DNA of 46,388 nt from contig NZ_BALG01000040.1 in the NCBI RefSeq assembly GCF_000315235.1, positions 1 through 46,388 on the forward strand, read 5' to 3'. Source of the DNA: Paenibacillus popilliae ATCC 14706 (GTDB lineage: Bacteria > Bacillota > Bacilli > Paenibacillales > Paenibacillaceae). A model generated the notes under the pieces. The model was not told the origin of the DNA. It saw only the letters and a program-made list of their open reading frames with translations, and searched no databases. Of the stretch, positions 39,392 through 46,388 are shown in pieces. How positions within the stretch are numbered: position 1 is the stretch's first letter; each line of letters begins with the position of its first letter. The translations under genes were made by a program, and so were the position numbers.

Positions 39392-41851
39392 TTGTCTACC
39401 TATGGATACGGGGCATCCAAGCCCACACAACAAAACAACAAAAGTAACCCTTTTTCTCTTACTCAATGGGGAGCGATAGTTACTCTTATTTTATTCCTAA
39501 TCTGGTCCCCATTCCAGTTCGGTCTATTTAACGGACAAACCACCCAATTTGCAAAACCAATTTACTGGTCGATGCTCACCGCTTCTATTCTAGCATTTTT
39601 GGCGGTCGGAATGCTGCTTCAAACGAAAAAAACAAATATTGACAAATCAAATGCACTTACTCTCTTTGTCTTTTTGCTGCCTGTAACCTACGGAGTTTCC
39701 TCATTTTTCGCAGCTTCCGGTTACTTGGCGGTAGATGCAATCTTTATTATGTTTACCTATGCCGTTTTCTTCACTCTCACTAGACTAACAACAAGTGAAG
39801 AGAAAATCAACCATATCATCCAGATTACGTTAACAGGTTCCGCCTATGCCGTAGTCTGGTTTGGTTTACTGAACTGGCTTGGAAATGGGACATTTGCTGC
39901 CGCATGGATTGGCTGGTTTTCCAAGCTTACTGCGGACGGGCTATACCCGCAAGCCATTTGGGTGGATGCAAATGGTCCGCGGCTCGCGTCGGTGTTCCAG
40001 TACCCGAATACGTATGCGGCCTACTTGATGGCGTTCTTGTTCGTAGCCGTGTTCTACTTGACGACAACTCGTAAAGCCGTAAGTCATGCGGTTCACGGAT
40101 TTATGTTGGTACCGTTGATTTTATCCATTTTTCTAACCCTGTCTCGTAGCGGCCTGGTGTTGCTGCCCGTTGTATTTGTTGTGGTTCTATTGTTTATAAA
40201 GCCGGCTCGGCAGATACTATGGATTGTCCATCTGGCCATCAGCGGCGTGGCAACATTAGTGATTTTAAATCCTGTATCGGAGATCGGCATTCAAGTCCAT
40301 CTGAACGAGTCGAGCAGTTCCTCCTTGAAAGGATGGCTTTATATTTTAGGGGCGTCCGCTGTATGCGCCGGATTGTGCTGGATCGTGCAGCGATTCCTGG
40401 CGCCATGGTTGGAACGCAAACTGGAAGGCTTCGCAATGAAGAAGTGGGCCAATGCGCTCCTTCCTGTAGGGGGAACCTTCATTACTGGCGTGCTCTTAAT
40501 CTTTTTGCTGGGAACCAGCCTCACGAACTTGTTGCCGGAAAGCATCTCTTCCCGTCTCAGTTCGATCAACTTCCAGCAGCACAGCGTGCTTGAGCGGATC
40601 ACGTTCTACAAAGACTCGATGAAGCTGGTTGCAGACTATCCTGTCTTCGGTGCGGGCGGTGGCGCCTGGAGCGCACTGTATGAAAAGTACCAGAATAACC
40701 CGTATGAGTCGGCTCAGGCTCACAGTTACTATATGCAGTATCTCGTGGAGACCGGAGTTCTCGGGTTCATTATCTTACTTGGATTTCTCGGGGTAGTTTA
40801 CGGGAAGTATGTGCAATCGTTCCGCAAGGCGGAAGAGATACAACGCAATCGTTATTTTATGTATTTCATTTTGGCAACAAGCATTTTGGTGCATAGCGTG
40901 ATGGACTTCAACATGAGCTATGTTTATATCGGAATTCTCGTCTTTATTAGCTTGGGAGGAATGGCGGCATCCATTTCAAAACAGCCACTAAAAAGAATAA
41001 AGCCACAGACCCTCAAAGCGGCTGCGGCAAGTATTGTTGGCATCGCTGGGGTAATTATGTTCATCACATCTGTATTATTTATTCAAGCGTCAAGTTCGTT
41101 TGCCAAAGCAAATAAAACCCTAGTCGAAACCAAAGATTTCAACCAAACCATGCAATACTTGAATAAAGCTTTGAAAATACGATCAACGGTTCCAGAATAT
41201 GCCGCATTAAAAGCTGACCTGTTTAAACAAGTATATGCTCAACAGGGGGACGAAGCCTTTTTTGCCGAAGCGGAGCATACGTTACGACAGGCGCTTGATA
41301 AACAACCCGGGAACCGAATATTGCTATTACGATTGGTAGCTCTTTATGAACAAAAGGGAATGGACTCCGAACGATACAAGGTTTACTCCGAAAATGCCGA
41401 GCGCTTCCCATGGGATATGGAATGGTACGACAAGTACATGGATGCTACGTTGCGCCAAGGGATAGTCGTTACGAACGAATCTCCGGATCAAAAAAATGAA
41501 TATATGGATGAGATCATTGCCGCCTTGCGCCACGTCGAACAAGGGGTGGAACATCTCAAGACGTTGCCGGAAGGACAGCTCCAGGGGCGAGAGTTCAGCG
41601 TAACGAGCTCGATGGCCATTAATGCTGGCCGGGCTTACATGATGAAAGGCGAGCCTGGGCAAGGGGCGGAAGCCATGAAGCCTTACCTGAATGAGGATCT
41701 TTCCAATGTGGATAACCGGGAGCTAGCCCGCTGGTATATCGGAGCGACGATCCAGAACGGCCAAGTCGATCAGGGATGGTATGATCAATTGATCAGTGTA
41801 GACCCTGAAGAAAAAGAGCAAATTGAACAAGTTGCTGGAATGCGGTTTTAA
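39392..41851 (+). CDS. O-antigen ligase/WsfB-like protein with TPR-like C-terminal domain
   Basis: Predicted to transfer the finished lipid-linked glycan to its acceptor, as WaaL does in LPS and WsfB in protein O-glycosylation of Paenibacillus alvei. Its 819 residues begin with about twelve membrane segments. The Wzy_C/WaaL region lies in the large outer loop: FGAGGGAWSALY and the conserved His in AHSYYMQYLVETG. After the last helix (about residue 555-575) is a soluble region of TPR-like helical repeats, seen in the Gram-positive ligases. Start: TTG 39392 with AAAGGAG 7 nt upstream. It is transcribed away from the other glycan genes and ends in a strong bidirectional terminator. A Wzy-type polymerase role is possible but less likely with Wzm/Wzt present. 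Confidence 0.85.
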   Translation: MSTYGYGASKPTQQNNKSNPFSLTQWGAIVTLILFLIWSPFQFGLFNGQTTQFAKPIYWSMLTASILAFLAVGMLLQTKKTNIDKSNALTLFVFLLPVTYGVSSFFAASGYLAVDAIFIMFTYAVFFTLTRLTTSEEKINHIIQITLTGSAYAVVWFGLLNWLGNGTFAAAWIGWFSKLTADGLYPQAIWVDANGPRLASVFQYPNTYAAYLMAFLFVAVFYLTTTRKAVSHAVHGFMLVPLILSIFLTLSRSGLVLLPVVFVVVLLFIKPARQILWIVHLAISGVATLVILNPVSEIGIQVHLNESSSSSLKGWLYILGASAVCAGLCWIVQRFLAPWLERKLEGFAMKKWANALLPVGGTFITGVLLIFLLGTSLTNLLPESISSRLSSINFQQHSVLERITFYKDSMKLVADYPVFGAGGGAWSALYEKYQNNPYESAQAHSYYMQYLVETGVLGFIILLGFLGVVYGKYVQSFRKAEEIQRNRYFMYFILATSILVHSVMDFNMSYVYIGILVFISLGGMAASISKQPLKRIKPQTLKAAAASIVGIAGVIMFITSVLFIQASSSFAKANKTLVETKDFNQTMQYLNKALKIRSTVPEYAALKADLFKQVYAQQGDEAFFAEAEHTLRQALDKQPGNRILLLRLVALYEQKGMDSERYKVYSENAERFPWDMEWYDKYMDATLRQGIVVTNESPDQKNEYMDEIIAALRHVEQGVEHLKTLPEGQLQGREFSVTSSMAINAGRAYMMKGEPGQGAEAMKPYLNEDLSNVDNRELARWYIGATIQNGQVDQGWYDQLISVDPEEKEQIEQVAGMRF

Positions 41852-41858
41852 AAACAGT

Positions 41859-41899
41859 AGAACGAAAGAACGGCCCTCTACGGGCCGTTCTTTCGTTCT
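41859..41899. terminator. bidirectional terminator between the ligase-like gene and galU
   Basis: An 18-bp perfect stem (41859-41876 with 41882-41899, arm AGAACGAAAGAACGGCCC) has a 5-nt loop. On the minus strand it is followed by CTGTTTTTAAAA, giving a proper U-run for galU. On the plus strand it sits 8 bp after the ligase-like stop. It serves two convergent genes. Confidence 0.88.
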
Positions 41900-41902
41900 T
41901 AG

Positions 41903-42787
41903 TTAATGGGAGTATGGCCCCTTCCCCTTCATCATATCCATGAAATAAGCCAGGAGCTCGTCTCGCAAATCAGGCCGCTGCAAGGCATAGTGAAGGGTCG
42001 TTTTGATAAATCCCAACTTCTCTCCCACATCATGCCGCTTCCCTTCAAAATGATACGCCAGTACTTCCTTCTCTTGACTTAGCTCGGCAATGGCATCGGT
42101 CAGTTGAATTTCGCCGTTTACTCCCTCTTTCTGCTGCTCCAGCAGTTCAAATACACGCGGTGTAAGGATATAACGTCCCATAATGGCCCAGTTGGAAGGA
42201 GCTTGCGCTAGAGCAGGCTTTTCGATAAGCTGTTTTGCACGCAGCAACCGTTCGTTTATTGGATCGCCTGCCACGACGCCGTAACGCGCTACGTCTTCCC
42301 ACGGAACAGGCTGGACCCCGACGATGGGCGCTTCATATTCCTCGTACACGTCCAGCATTTGTTTTAGACACGGTGTATTGGCTTCGACGATATCATCCCC
42401 CAGCAGCACGGCGAACGGTTCATTGCCGATAAATTTGCGGGCACACCAGATGGCATGGCCCAATCCGCGCGGCTCTCTTTGTCTGATGTAATGGATATTT
42501 GCCAGTTCCGACGGCCTTTGAACTTCTTCCAGCAGGGCAAGGTTATCTCGTTCACGAAGCATATACTCCAGTTCGAAGATACGATCAAAATGATCCTCGA
42601 TCGCACGCTTGCCTTTTCCCGTAACGATGATAATATCTTCAATCCCCGATGCGACCGCTTCTTCGACGATATATTGAATGGTCGGCTTGTCCACAATCGG
42701 AAGCATTTCTTTAGGCATCGCTTTGGTTGCCGGCAGAAATCGGGTTCCTAGCCCGGCTGCCGGGATAATCGCCTTTCTGAGCTTCAC
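41903..42787 (-). CDS. galU: UTP-glucose-1-phosphate uridylyltransferase GalU
   Basis: Makes UDP-glucose for wall teichoic acid, glycolipid and exopolysaccharide synthesis. Its 294 residues show [61 protein letters not shown] and [13 protein letters not shown]-type motifs, standard for GalU. The GTG start at 42787 has GGAG 7 nt upstream. A TATAAT (42854-42859, minus strand) could be the -10 element, but no good -35 is seen. It is GC-richer than the glycan cluster and is likely part of the core genome, though it may supply donors for the pathway. Confidence 0.96.
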   Translation of the reverse strand: MKLRKAIIPAAGLGTRFLPATKAMPKEMLPIVDKPTIQYIVEEAVASGIEDIIIVTGKGKRAIEDHFDRIFELEYMLRERDNLALLEEVQRPSELANIHYIRQREPRGLGHAIWCARKFIGNEPFAVLLGDDIVEANTPCLKQMLDVYEEYEAPIVGVQPVPWEDVARYGVVAGDPINERLLRAKQLIEKPALAQAPSNWAIMGRYILTPRVFELLEQQKEGVNGEIQLTDAIAELSQEKEVLAYHFEGKRHDVGEKLGFIKTTLHYALQRPDLRDELLAYFMDMMKGKGPYSH

Positions 42788-42872
42788 GTCATTTCTCCTC
42801 TCTCCCTCATTTTCTATTCTAAGTCGCTGTTTTTCATGTAGTGGTTACCGCCTATTATATCGCAAAAATGGG

Positions 42873-42914
42873 TGATTTGCTCTAGTTGATTTGCTCTACT
42901 TGATTTGCTTAATA
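42873..42914. repeat. 14-bp tandem repeat upstream of galU
   Basis: Units TGATTTGCTCTAGT, TGATTTGCTCTACT and a diverged TGATTTGCTTAATA lie head to tail, about 90-130 bp upstream of the galU start. They may be an operator array or simple slippage product. Confidence 0.7.
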
Positions 42915-42951
42915 AGAAGCTGCAAGTGAAGGGTAGAAATCCGTATCTAAC

Positions 42952-42987
42952 AAAAAGCAGGAACCACTATCATGCACAGGTTCCTGC
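42952..42987 (-). terminator. Rho-independent terminator of the U32 peptidase gene
   Basis: On the minus strand GCAGGAACC (42987 to 42979) pairs with GGTTCCTGC (42965 to 42957) across a 13-nt loop, followed by TTTTT. It starts 19 bp after the stop codon. Confidence 0.87.
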
Positions 42988-43005
42988 CTTATTTAAACCA
43001 TTATT

Positions 43006-45597
43006 TTATTTCACCAACTGTCCGCGCGTCACGCCGAGCTGGTTCGTCGCCTTCAACGTGCGCCACACTTCGGTGCCACTGATTTCCGCACGGAGAGCGC
43101 GGCCGTACAAGTCGATCACGTGATGAACCTGTTCTGGCGTCTCCTCCAGAAATTCGACGCGGTAGCTGCCTACGCCCAAGTCCAGGAAGTGGGTAATATA
43201 CTCGGCTCCGGATTGCTCAATAGCGTTGTATACCGTGTTGCGGCAGCCTTCATCTACCCGGACCGGGTGAGACATGCCGATACGATCGCGCAGGGAGACG
43301 CGGTGCTCCTCGCATGGACGGCCGCAGTTCGTGTAATCCGTTCCTTCGCTAAGGAACGTGCAGTAGACGCAGTGCTCGGTATGGAACATCGGCAAATGCT
43401 GGTGGATGACAATCTCGAGCAAAGAGGTATCCGTATACCGCAGCATGTCGATCATTTGCTGAATGTTCAGGTCATAGGACGGCGTGATGCGATCCAGACC
43501 CGAGGAGGCGAACAGTTCCACCGTCTTATGGTTGGCGACGTTCAGCGAGAAGTCGCCGATGAGCTGCGGGAAGGCTTCTCCCCGCGCGGCGGCTTCGTCC
43601 TTCGCCTGCATGTAGAACTGTAGCGCGCCGGTATTGCGGACAAGCACCGCGTCCGGCTTCAGCTTCAGGATGTTGCGGTGATAGCCGTTCTCGCCGGGCA
43701 TATGGATGCGCGGCGTGACGAGCGCGATCGGCTTGTCGGCAGCGCGGCACGCCTCGACGGCCGCCGGGAACTGCTTGATGAACTCGAAGTCGGCGTAGAT
43801 GAGTTCCACCTCCGTGTTCACGGCCGCCTCCACTTGCGCGAGCGAGCGGCACAGTGCCGTCAGCCGGGCGTGGCCCGGCTGCACCGCCGTGTGATCCTGC
43901 ACCGCGCCGCCGTAGACATCGACGTCGCGGTGCTCGTATACCGGCGGCTTCGGCCGCTCGCCCGCGAGCCGTTCCACCGCCCGGCGGCGGATCGCATTCA
44001 GCTCGCGCATCGGCACAATAACGTCGCCTTCCAGGGCGACGTCCAGCCGCTCGAGCTGAAATACCGTTCCGCCAAGGCGGCCGAACTGCTCCTCCAGAAG
44101 CGCCTGATCCATCGGGCGCTTCTGGGCCGCTTCCAGCGCCAGCTCCGAATCCACCTGGACCGTCGTGCCCTTCGGCACGTCGGTCCACCAGGTGTGGAGC
44201 GGCTCGCCCGCGCGGCCCTCTACGCGCACATGCACGGGGAACACGCGATACGGCTTCTCCGTCTCGAACGTGGCCCGCATGCGCTTGTCCAGGGCCGGGT
44301 CGCTCGTCTTCCACATGCGGTTGCCGACCTTCACCCGCCGCAGGTCGACATCGTGGCGTCCCGGCACGATGTCGACCTGCCAGCCCGCCTGCGCCTCGCC
44401 GTCCAACTTGACGCCTTGGCGGCGCAGGTCGTACACGCGGCCGCCCTCCTCCTTCTTCGTCGGGTCGCCTGCATCGAATCCAATCCCGTCGCCGCGCTTC
44501 AGCGGCGCCTCCAGCTTGCACACGACCCCATCGCGCAGCACCTGCTCGACACGGCCGAGATAGACGCCGCGGCTCTTCGGGAACGTGCCGTCCACGAGCT
44601 GCTTATTGTTCGTCCCCTTCAGGAAGCCGTGCGTGAAGCCGCGCGAGAAGCTCTGCTGCAGCTCGCGCACCTCTTCCTTCGTCGGCCCCGTCCAGCGGCC
44701 AGCGAAATAAGCATCGATCGCCTTCCGGTACTTGCCGACCACATTCGCCACATATTCCGGCTGCTTCATGCGGCCCTCGATTTTAAACGAGGTCACGCCC
44801 GCTTCAATCAGCTCCGGCACCAGATCGAGCGCCGCCAGATCCTTCGGCGACAGTAAATACGTCACATCGCCCAACGGCCGATGCTCGCCGTCGATCATCA
44901 TGTCATACGGCAGACGACACGCCTGCGCGCATTCCCCGCGATTGGCGGAGCGCCCGCCCCACATTTCCGAGGTGAGGCATTGTCCGGAATACGATACGCA
45001 CAAAGCGCCGTGCACGAACACCTCCATTGGAAGCTGCGCCTCGGCCCCGATCTTCCGGATCTGCTGCAAATTGTTCTCGCGGCCAAGCACGACCCGCTCC
45101 AGCCCGTACGGCTTCGTGAACGAAGCCGCCTCCGGCGACGTAATCGTCATCTGCGTCGAGCCGTGAATCGGGAAATCCGGCGAAATCTCGCGTATTAGCT
45201 TCACCAGCCCCAGATCCTGCACGATGACCGCATCGACCCCAGCCGTAAGGCAAGCATCAATCAGCTCCTTCGCATCCGCCAGCTCCTGTTCAAATACAAC
45301 AATATTGAACGTCACAAAACCTTTCACGCCATAGCGATGTAAAAACGCCATTATCTCCGGCAGCTCGTCCATCTGGAAATTGTTCGCGCGCGCCCGCGCA
45401 TTGAACTTCTCCACGCCGAAAAAAATGGCGTCCGCCCCATTGGCCACCGCCGCCCGCATGCAATCCCAATCGCCGGCAGGCGCCAGCAATTCAATATCTT
45501 CACGCCGCAGATGCCGGGGCGCCATGCCCGCTGCCTGCATCGCAGCCTTCACGACGTCCACAGCTTGTCTATCGTGATGTTGCTTTATCGTCGCCAT
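43006..45597 (-). CDS. U32-family peptidase, RlhA-like (23S rRNA hydroxylation candidate)
   Basis: An 863-residue two-part protein. The N-terminal U32 domain has ELLAPAGDWDCMRAAV, GADAIFFGV, VHGALCVSYSGQC and the Cys-rich GGRSANRGECAQACR (Fe-S ligand candidates), then KIEGRMKQPEYVA. A middle DUF3656-type region and a C-terminal part with a second cysteine set (HTEHCVYCTFLSEG, NCGRPC) follow. Long members such as Escherichia coli RlhA (YdcP) are needed for hydroxylation of 23S rRNA C2501; shorter ones include TrhP and collagenase-like PrtC. ATG 45597 after a GGGGGT box is preferred; the frame is open to 45612. Very high GC, so the long open frames on both strands here are shadows. Confidence 0.9.
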   Translation of the reverse strand: MATIKQHHDRQAVDVVKAAMQAAGMAPRHLRREDIELLAPAGDWDCMRAAVANGADAIFFGVEKFNARARANNFQMDELPEIMAFLHRYGVKGFVTFNIVVFEQELADAKELIDACLTAGVDAVIVQDLGLVKLIREISPDFPIHGSTQMTITSPEAASFTKPYGLERVVLGRENNLQQIRKIGAEAQLPMEVFVHGALCVSYSGQCLTSEMWGGRSANRGECAQACRLPYDMMIDGEHRPLGDVTYLLSPKDLAALDLVPELIEAGVTSFKIEGRMKQPEYVANVVGKYRKAIDAYFAGRWTGPTKEEVRELQQSFSRGFTHGFLKGTNNKQLVDGTFPKSRGVYLGRVEQVLRDGVVCKLEAPLKRGDGIGFDAGDPTKKEEGGRVYDLRRQGVKLDGEAQAGWQVDIVPGRHDVDLRRVKVGNRMWKTSDPALDKRMRATFETEKPYRVFPVHVRVEGRAGEPLHTWWTDVPKGTTVQVDSELALEAAQKRPMDQALLEEQFGRLGGTVFQLERLDVALEGDVIVPMRELNAIRRRAVERLAGERPKPPVYEHRDVDVYGGAVQDHTAVQPGHARLTALCRSLAQVEAAVNTEVELIYADFEFIKQFPAAVEACRAADKPIALVTPRIHMPGENGYHRNILKLKPDAVLVRNTGALQFYMQAKDEAAARGEAFPQLIGDFSLNVANHKTVELFASSGLDRITPSYDLNIQQMIDMLRYTDTSLLEIVIHQHLPMFHTEHCVYCTFLSEGTDYTNCGRPCEEHRVSLRDRIGMSHPVRVDEGCRNTVYNAIEQSGAEYITHFLDLGVGSYRVEFLEETPEQVHHVIDLYGRALRAEISGTEVWRTLKATNQLGVTRGQLVK

Positions 45598-45781
45598 TAC
45601 GTTGACCCCCAACCTGAATTGTTCCCTTCTGCCTTCTACCCAACGAGGCCGGACATTGAAGATGCTTTACATAGTATAGCGGTCTTGCGGCCAAAACACC
45701 AGTTGCGTCCATTAAACACCCGGCAATCGGCAGCGCCTCAACACCGGTGCCTATCCCCCCATAACTACGCCCCTGCATGCG

Positions 45782-45813
45782 AAAAAAGACGCCATGCCAC
45801 ACGGCATAGCGTC
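45782..45813 (-). terminator. Rho-independent terminator of the gene at the right edge
   Basis: On the minus strand GACGCTATGCC and GGCATGGCGTC form an 11-bp stem (one G-U pair) with loop GTGT, followed by TTTTTT. It begins 15 bp after the stop codon. Confidence 0.88.
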
Positions 45814-45827
45814 ATTGCTTCCTTCTA

Positions 45828-46388
45828 TTAAGAGGTGAATTGAAACGAGTCCACGACCTGTTCGAACTGTTCCACCATTTCTGGCGTGCGGGATACGTCG
45901 TCTATCTTGTTGAACAGCGTATATACGTACCCGTCCTTGGCGATCAGCAGCATATCCACGGTATACGTGATATCCCCGATATTGTTGTCGGTCCTCAAAC
46001 CGGTGAACTGAACGCGCATCGCCGTTCGACCCCGCCAGATCTCCGTCTCCTCCTTCACGAACCGGATCGACGGATCATTGTCGGATAGAAGAACCTTTTT
46101 CCAATTGGCCAACGCCTCCTCGACCGTAGCCAAATGGTCCACATACAGCCCAAAATAACCGCTCGGCAAGTCGTAGATCGCGATTCTCGCTCCTTCTCCC
46201 TCCTCGTCCTTCGCCTCCAACTCTTCCGTAACACTGCCGCCCCGGTAGCCAAACCACCATTCCGGAATCTTCATCTGAAGCCCCCAGGCTTGCAATTGGC
46301 GCTCCACCGTCTTCGTCCACGGAACCCACAGCTCGCTGCCGTTATCCCAGGCCTCCGGGTCGTCAAGCTGCTCCTTCACCTTGCCATC
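45828..46388 (-). CDS. hypothetical protein, 5' end beyond the window
   Basis: The frame runs open to the right edge; a GTG at 46379 is in frame but has no convincing ribosome binding site and the preceding codons (Asp-Gly-Lys) read on, so the gene is probably longer. The visible 186 residues are rich in Glu, Trp and beta-forming stretches, such as GYFGLYVDHLATVEEALANW, and end with VEQFEQVVDSFQFTS. The last half resembles small PsbP/Mog1-like or lipoprotein domains in pattern only. I do not recognise a family. It ends in its own strong terminator before the U32 gene. Confidence 0.75.
   Translation of the reverse strand, partial: DGKVKEQLDDPEAWDNGSELWVPWTKTVERQLQAWGLQMKIPEWWFGYRGGSVTEELEAKDEEGEGARIAIYDLPSGYFGLYVDHLATVEEALANWKKVLLSDNDPSIRFVKEETEIWRGRTAMRVQFTGLRTDNNIGDITYTVDMLLIAKDGYVYTLFNKIDDVSRTPEMVEQFEQVVDSFQFTS

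Noticed and set aside
43678-44856. 392-codon plus-strand frame, and a 331-codon minus-strand frame (43526-44521), within the U32 gene
   Set aside because: Both are shadows of a very GC-rich gene; their sequences are Arg/Ala/Gly-rich without motifs.

Overview
The window looks like a chromosomal segment of a Gram-positive Firmicute, most probably Paenibacillus or a close relative. Three things suggest this: the partial 16S rRNA, the pcrB-pcrA-ligA order characteristic of Bacillales, and the resemblance of the glycan locus to S-layer or secondary-polysaccharide glycosylation loci of Paenibacillus, Geobacillus and Aneurinibacillus. The species was not checked by any search.

Layout. (1) 1-345 is the 5' part of a 16S rRNA gene read leftwards, with its leader and a TTGACA-17-TATTAT promoter. 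(2) 866-10070 is a GC-rich, leftward housekeeping block: ligA, pcrA, pcrB, a 43-residue membrane peptide preceded by two mutually exclusive hairpins, and a large SWIM/SNF2 helicase. (3) 10214-39252 is one long leftward run of 26 glycan genes. In transcription order these are: a glycosyltransferase and manC; gmd, rmd, an acetyltransferase and a perosamine synthase (GDP-D-rhamnose and GDP-N-acetylperosamine); an ABC-2 exporter (permease plus ATPase); two large cytosolic glycosyltransferases; a small secreted or membrane-anchored protein and a YfhO-type GT-C protein; rfbH-rfbF-rfbG with an SDR and a two-subunit transketolase; GtrB-like and GtrA-like proteins; rmlA-C-B-D; two GT2 rhamnosyltransferase-like enzymes; and the undecaprenyl-phosphate sugar-1-phosphate transferase. 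(4) 39392-41851 reads rightwards and encodes an O-antigen-ligase/WsfB-like protein with TPR-like repeats. (5) 41903-46388 is again leftward and GC-rich: galU, a U32 peptidase/RlhA-like protein and the 3' part of an unidentified gene.

How it fits together. A lipid-linked glycan would be started on undecaprenyl phosphate by the sugar-phosphate transferase and extended in the cytoplasm with L-rhamnose (Rml), D-rhamnose and N-acetylperosamine (Gmd/Rmd/PerA-like). It would be exported by the ABC-2 transporter and transferred to its acceptor by the ligase-like protein. The middle of the locus (about 16.8-27.7 kb) looks like a separate cassette. It combines CDP-3,6-dideoxy-4-ketosugar synthesis, a split transketolase, an SDR, a polyprenyl-phosphate glycosyltransferase (GtrB-like), a GtrA flippase and a YfhO GT-C enzyme. 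The best new hypothesis here is that this cassette makes a two-carbon-branched (octose-type) CDP sugar and attaches it outside the membrane.

Other points of note. The exporter ATPase gene is interrupted by a run of ten A residues that shifts the frame by one, and its upstream part is clearly coding. RfbH carries an unusual N-terminal domain that faintly resembles PemK/MazF, and a C8 tract at its active site. No RfbI/DdhD-type reductase, Wzx/Wzy pair, S-layer structural gene, tRNA, insertion sequence or CRISPR array was seen.
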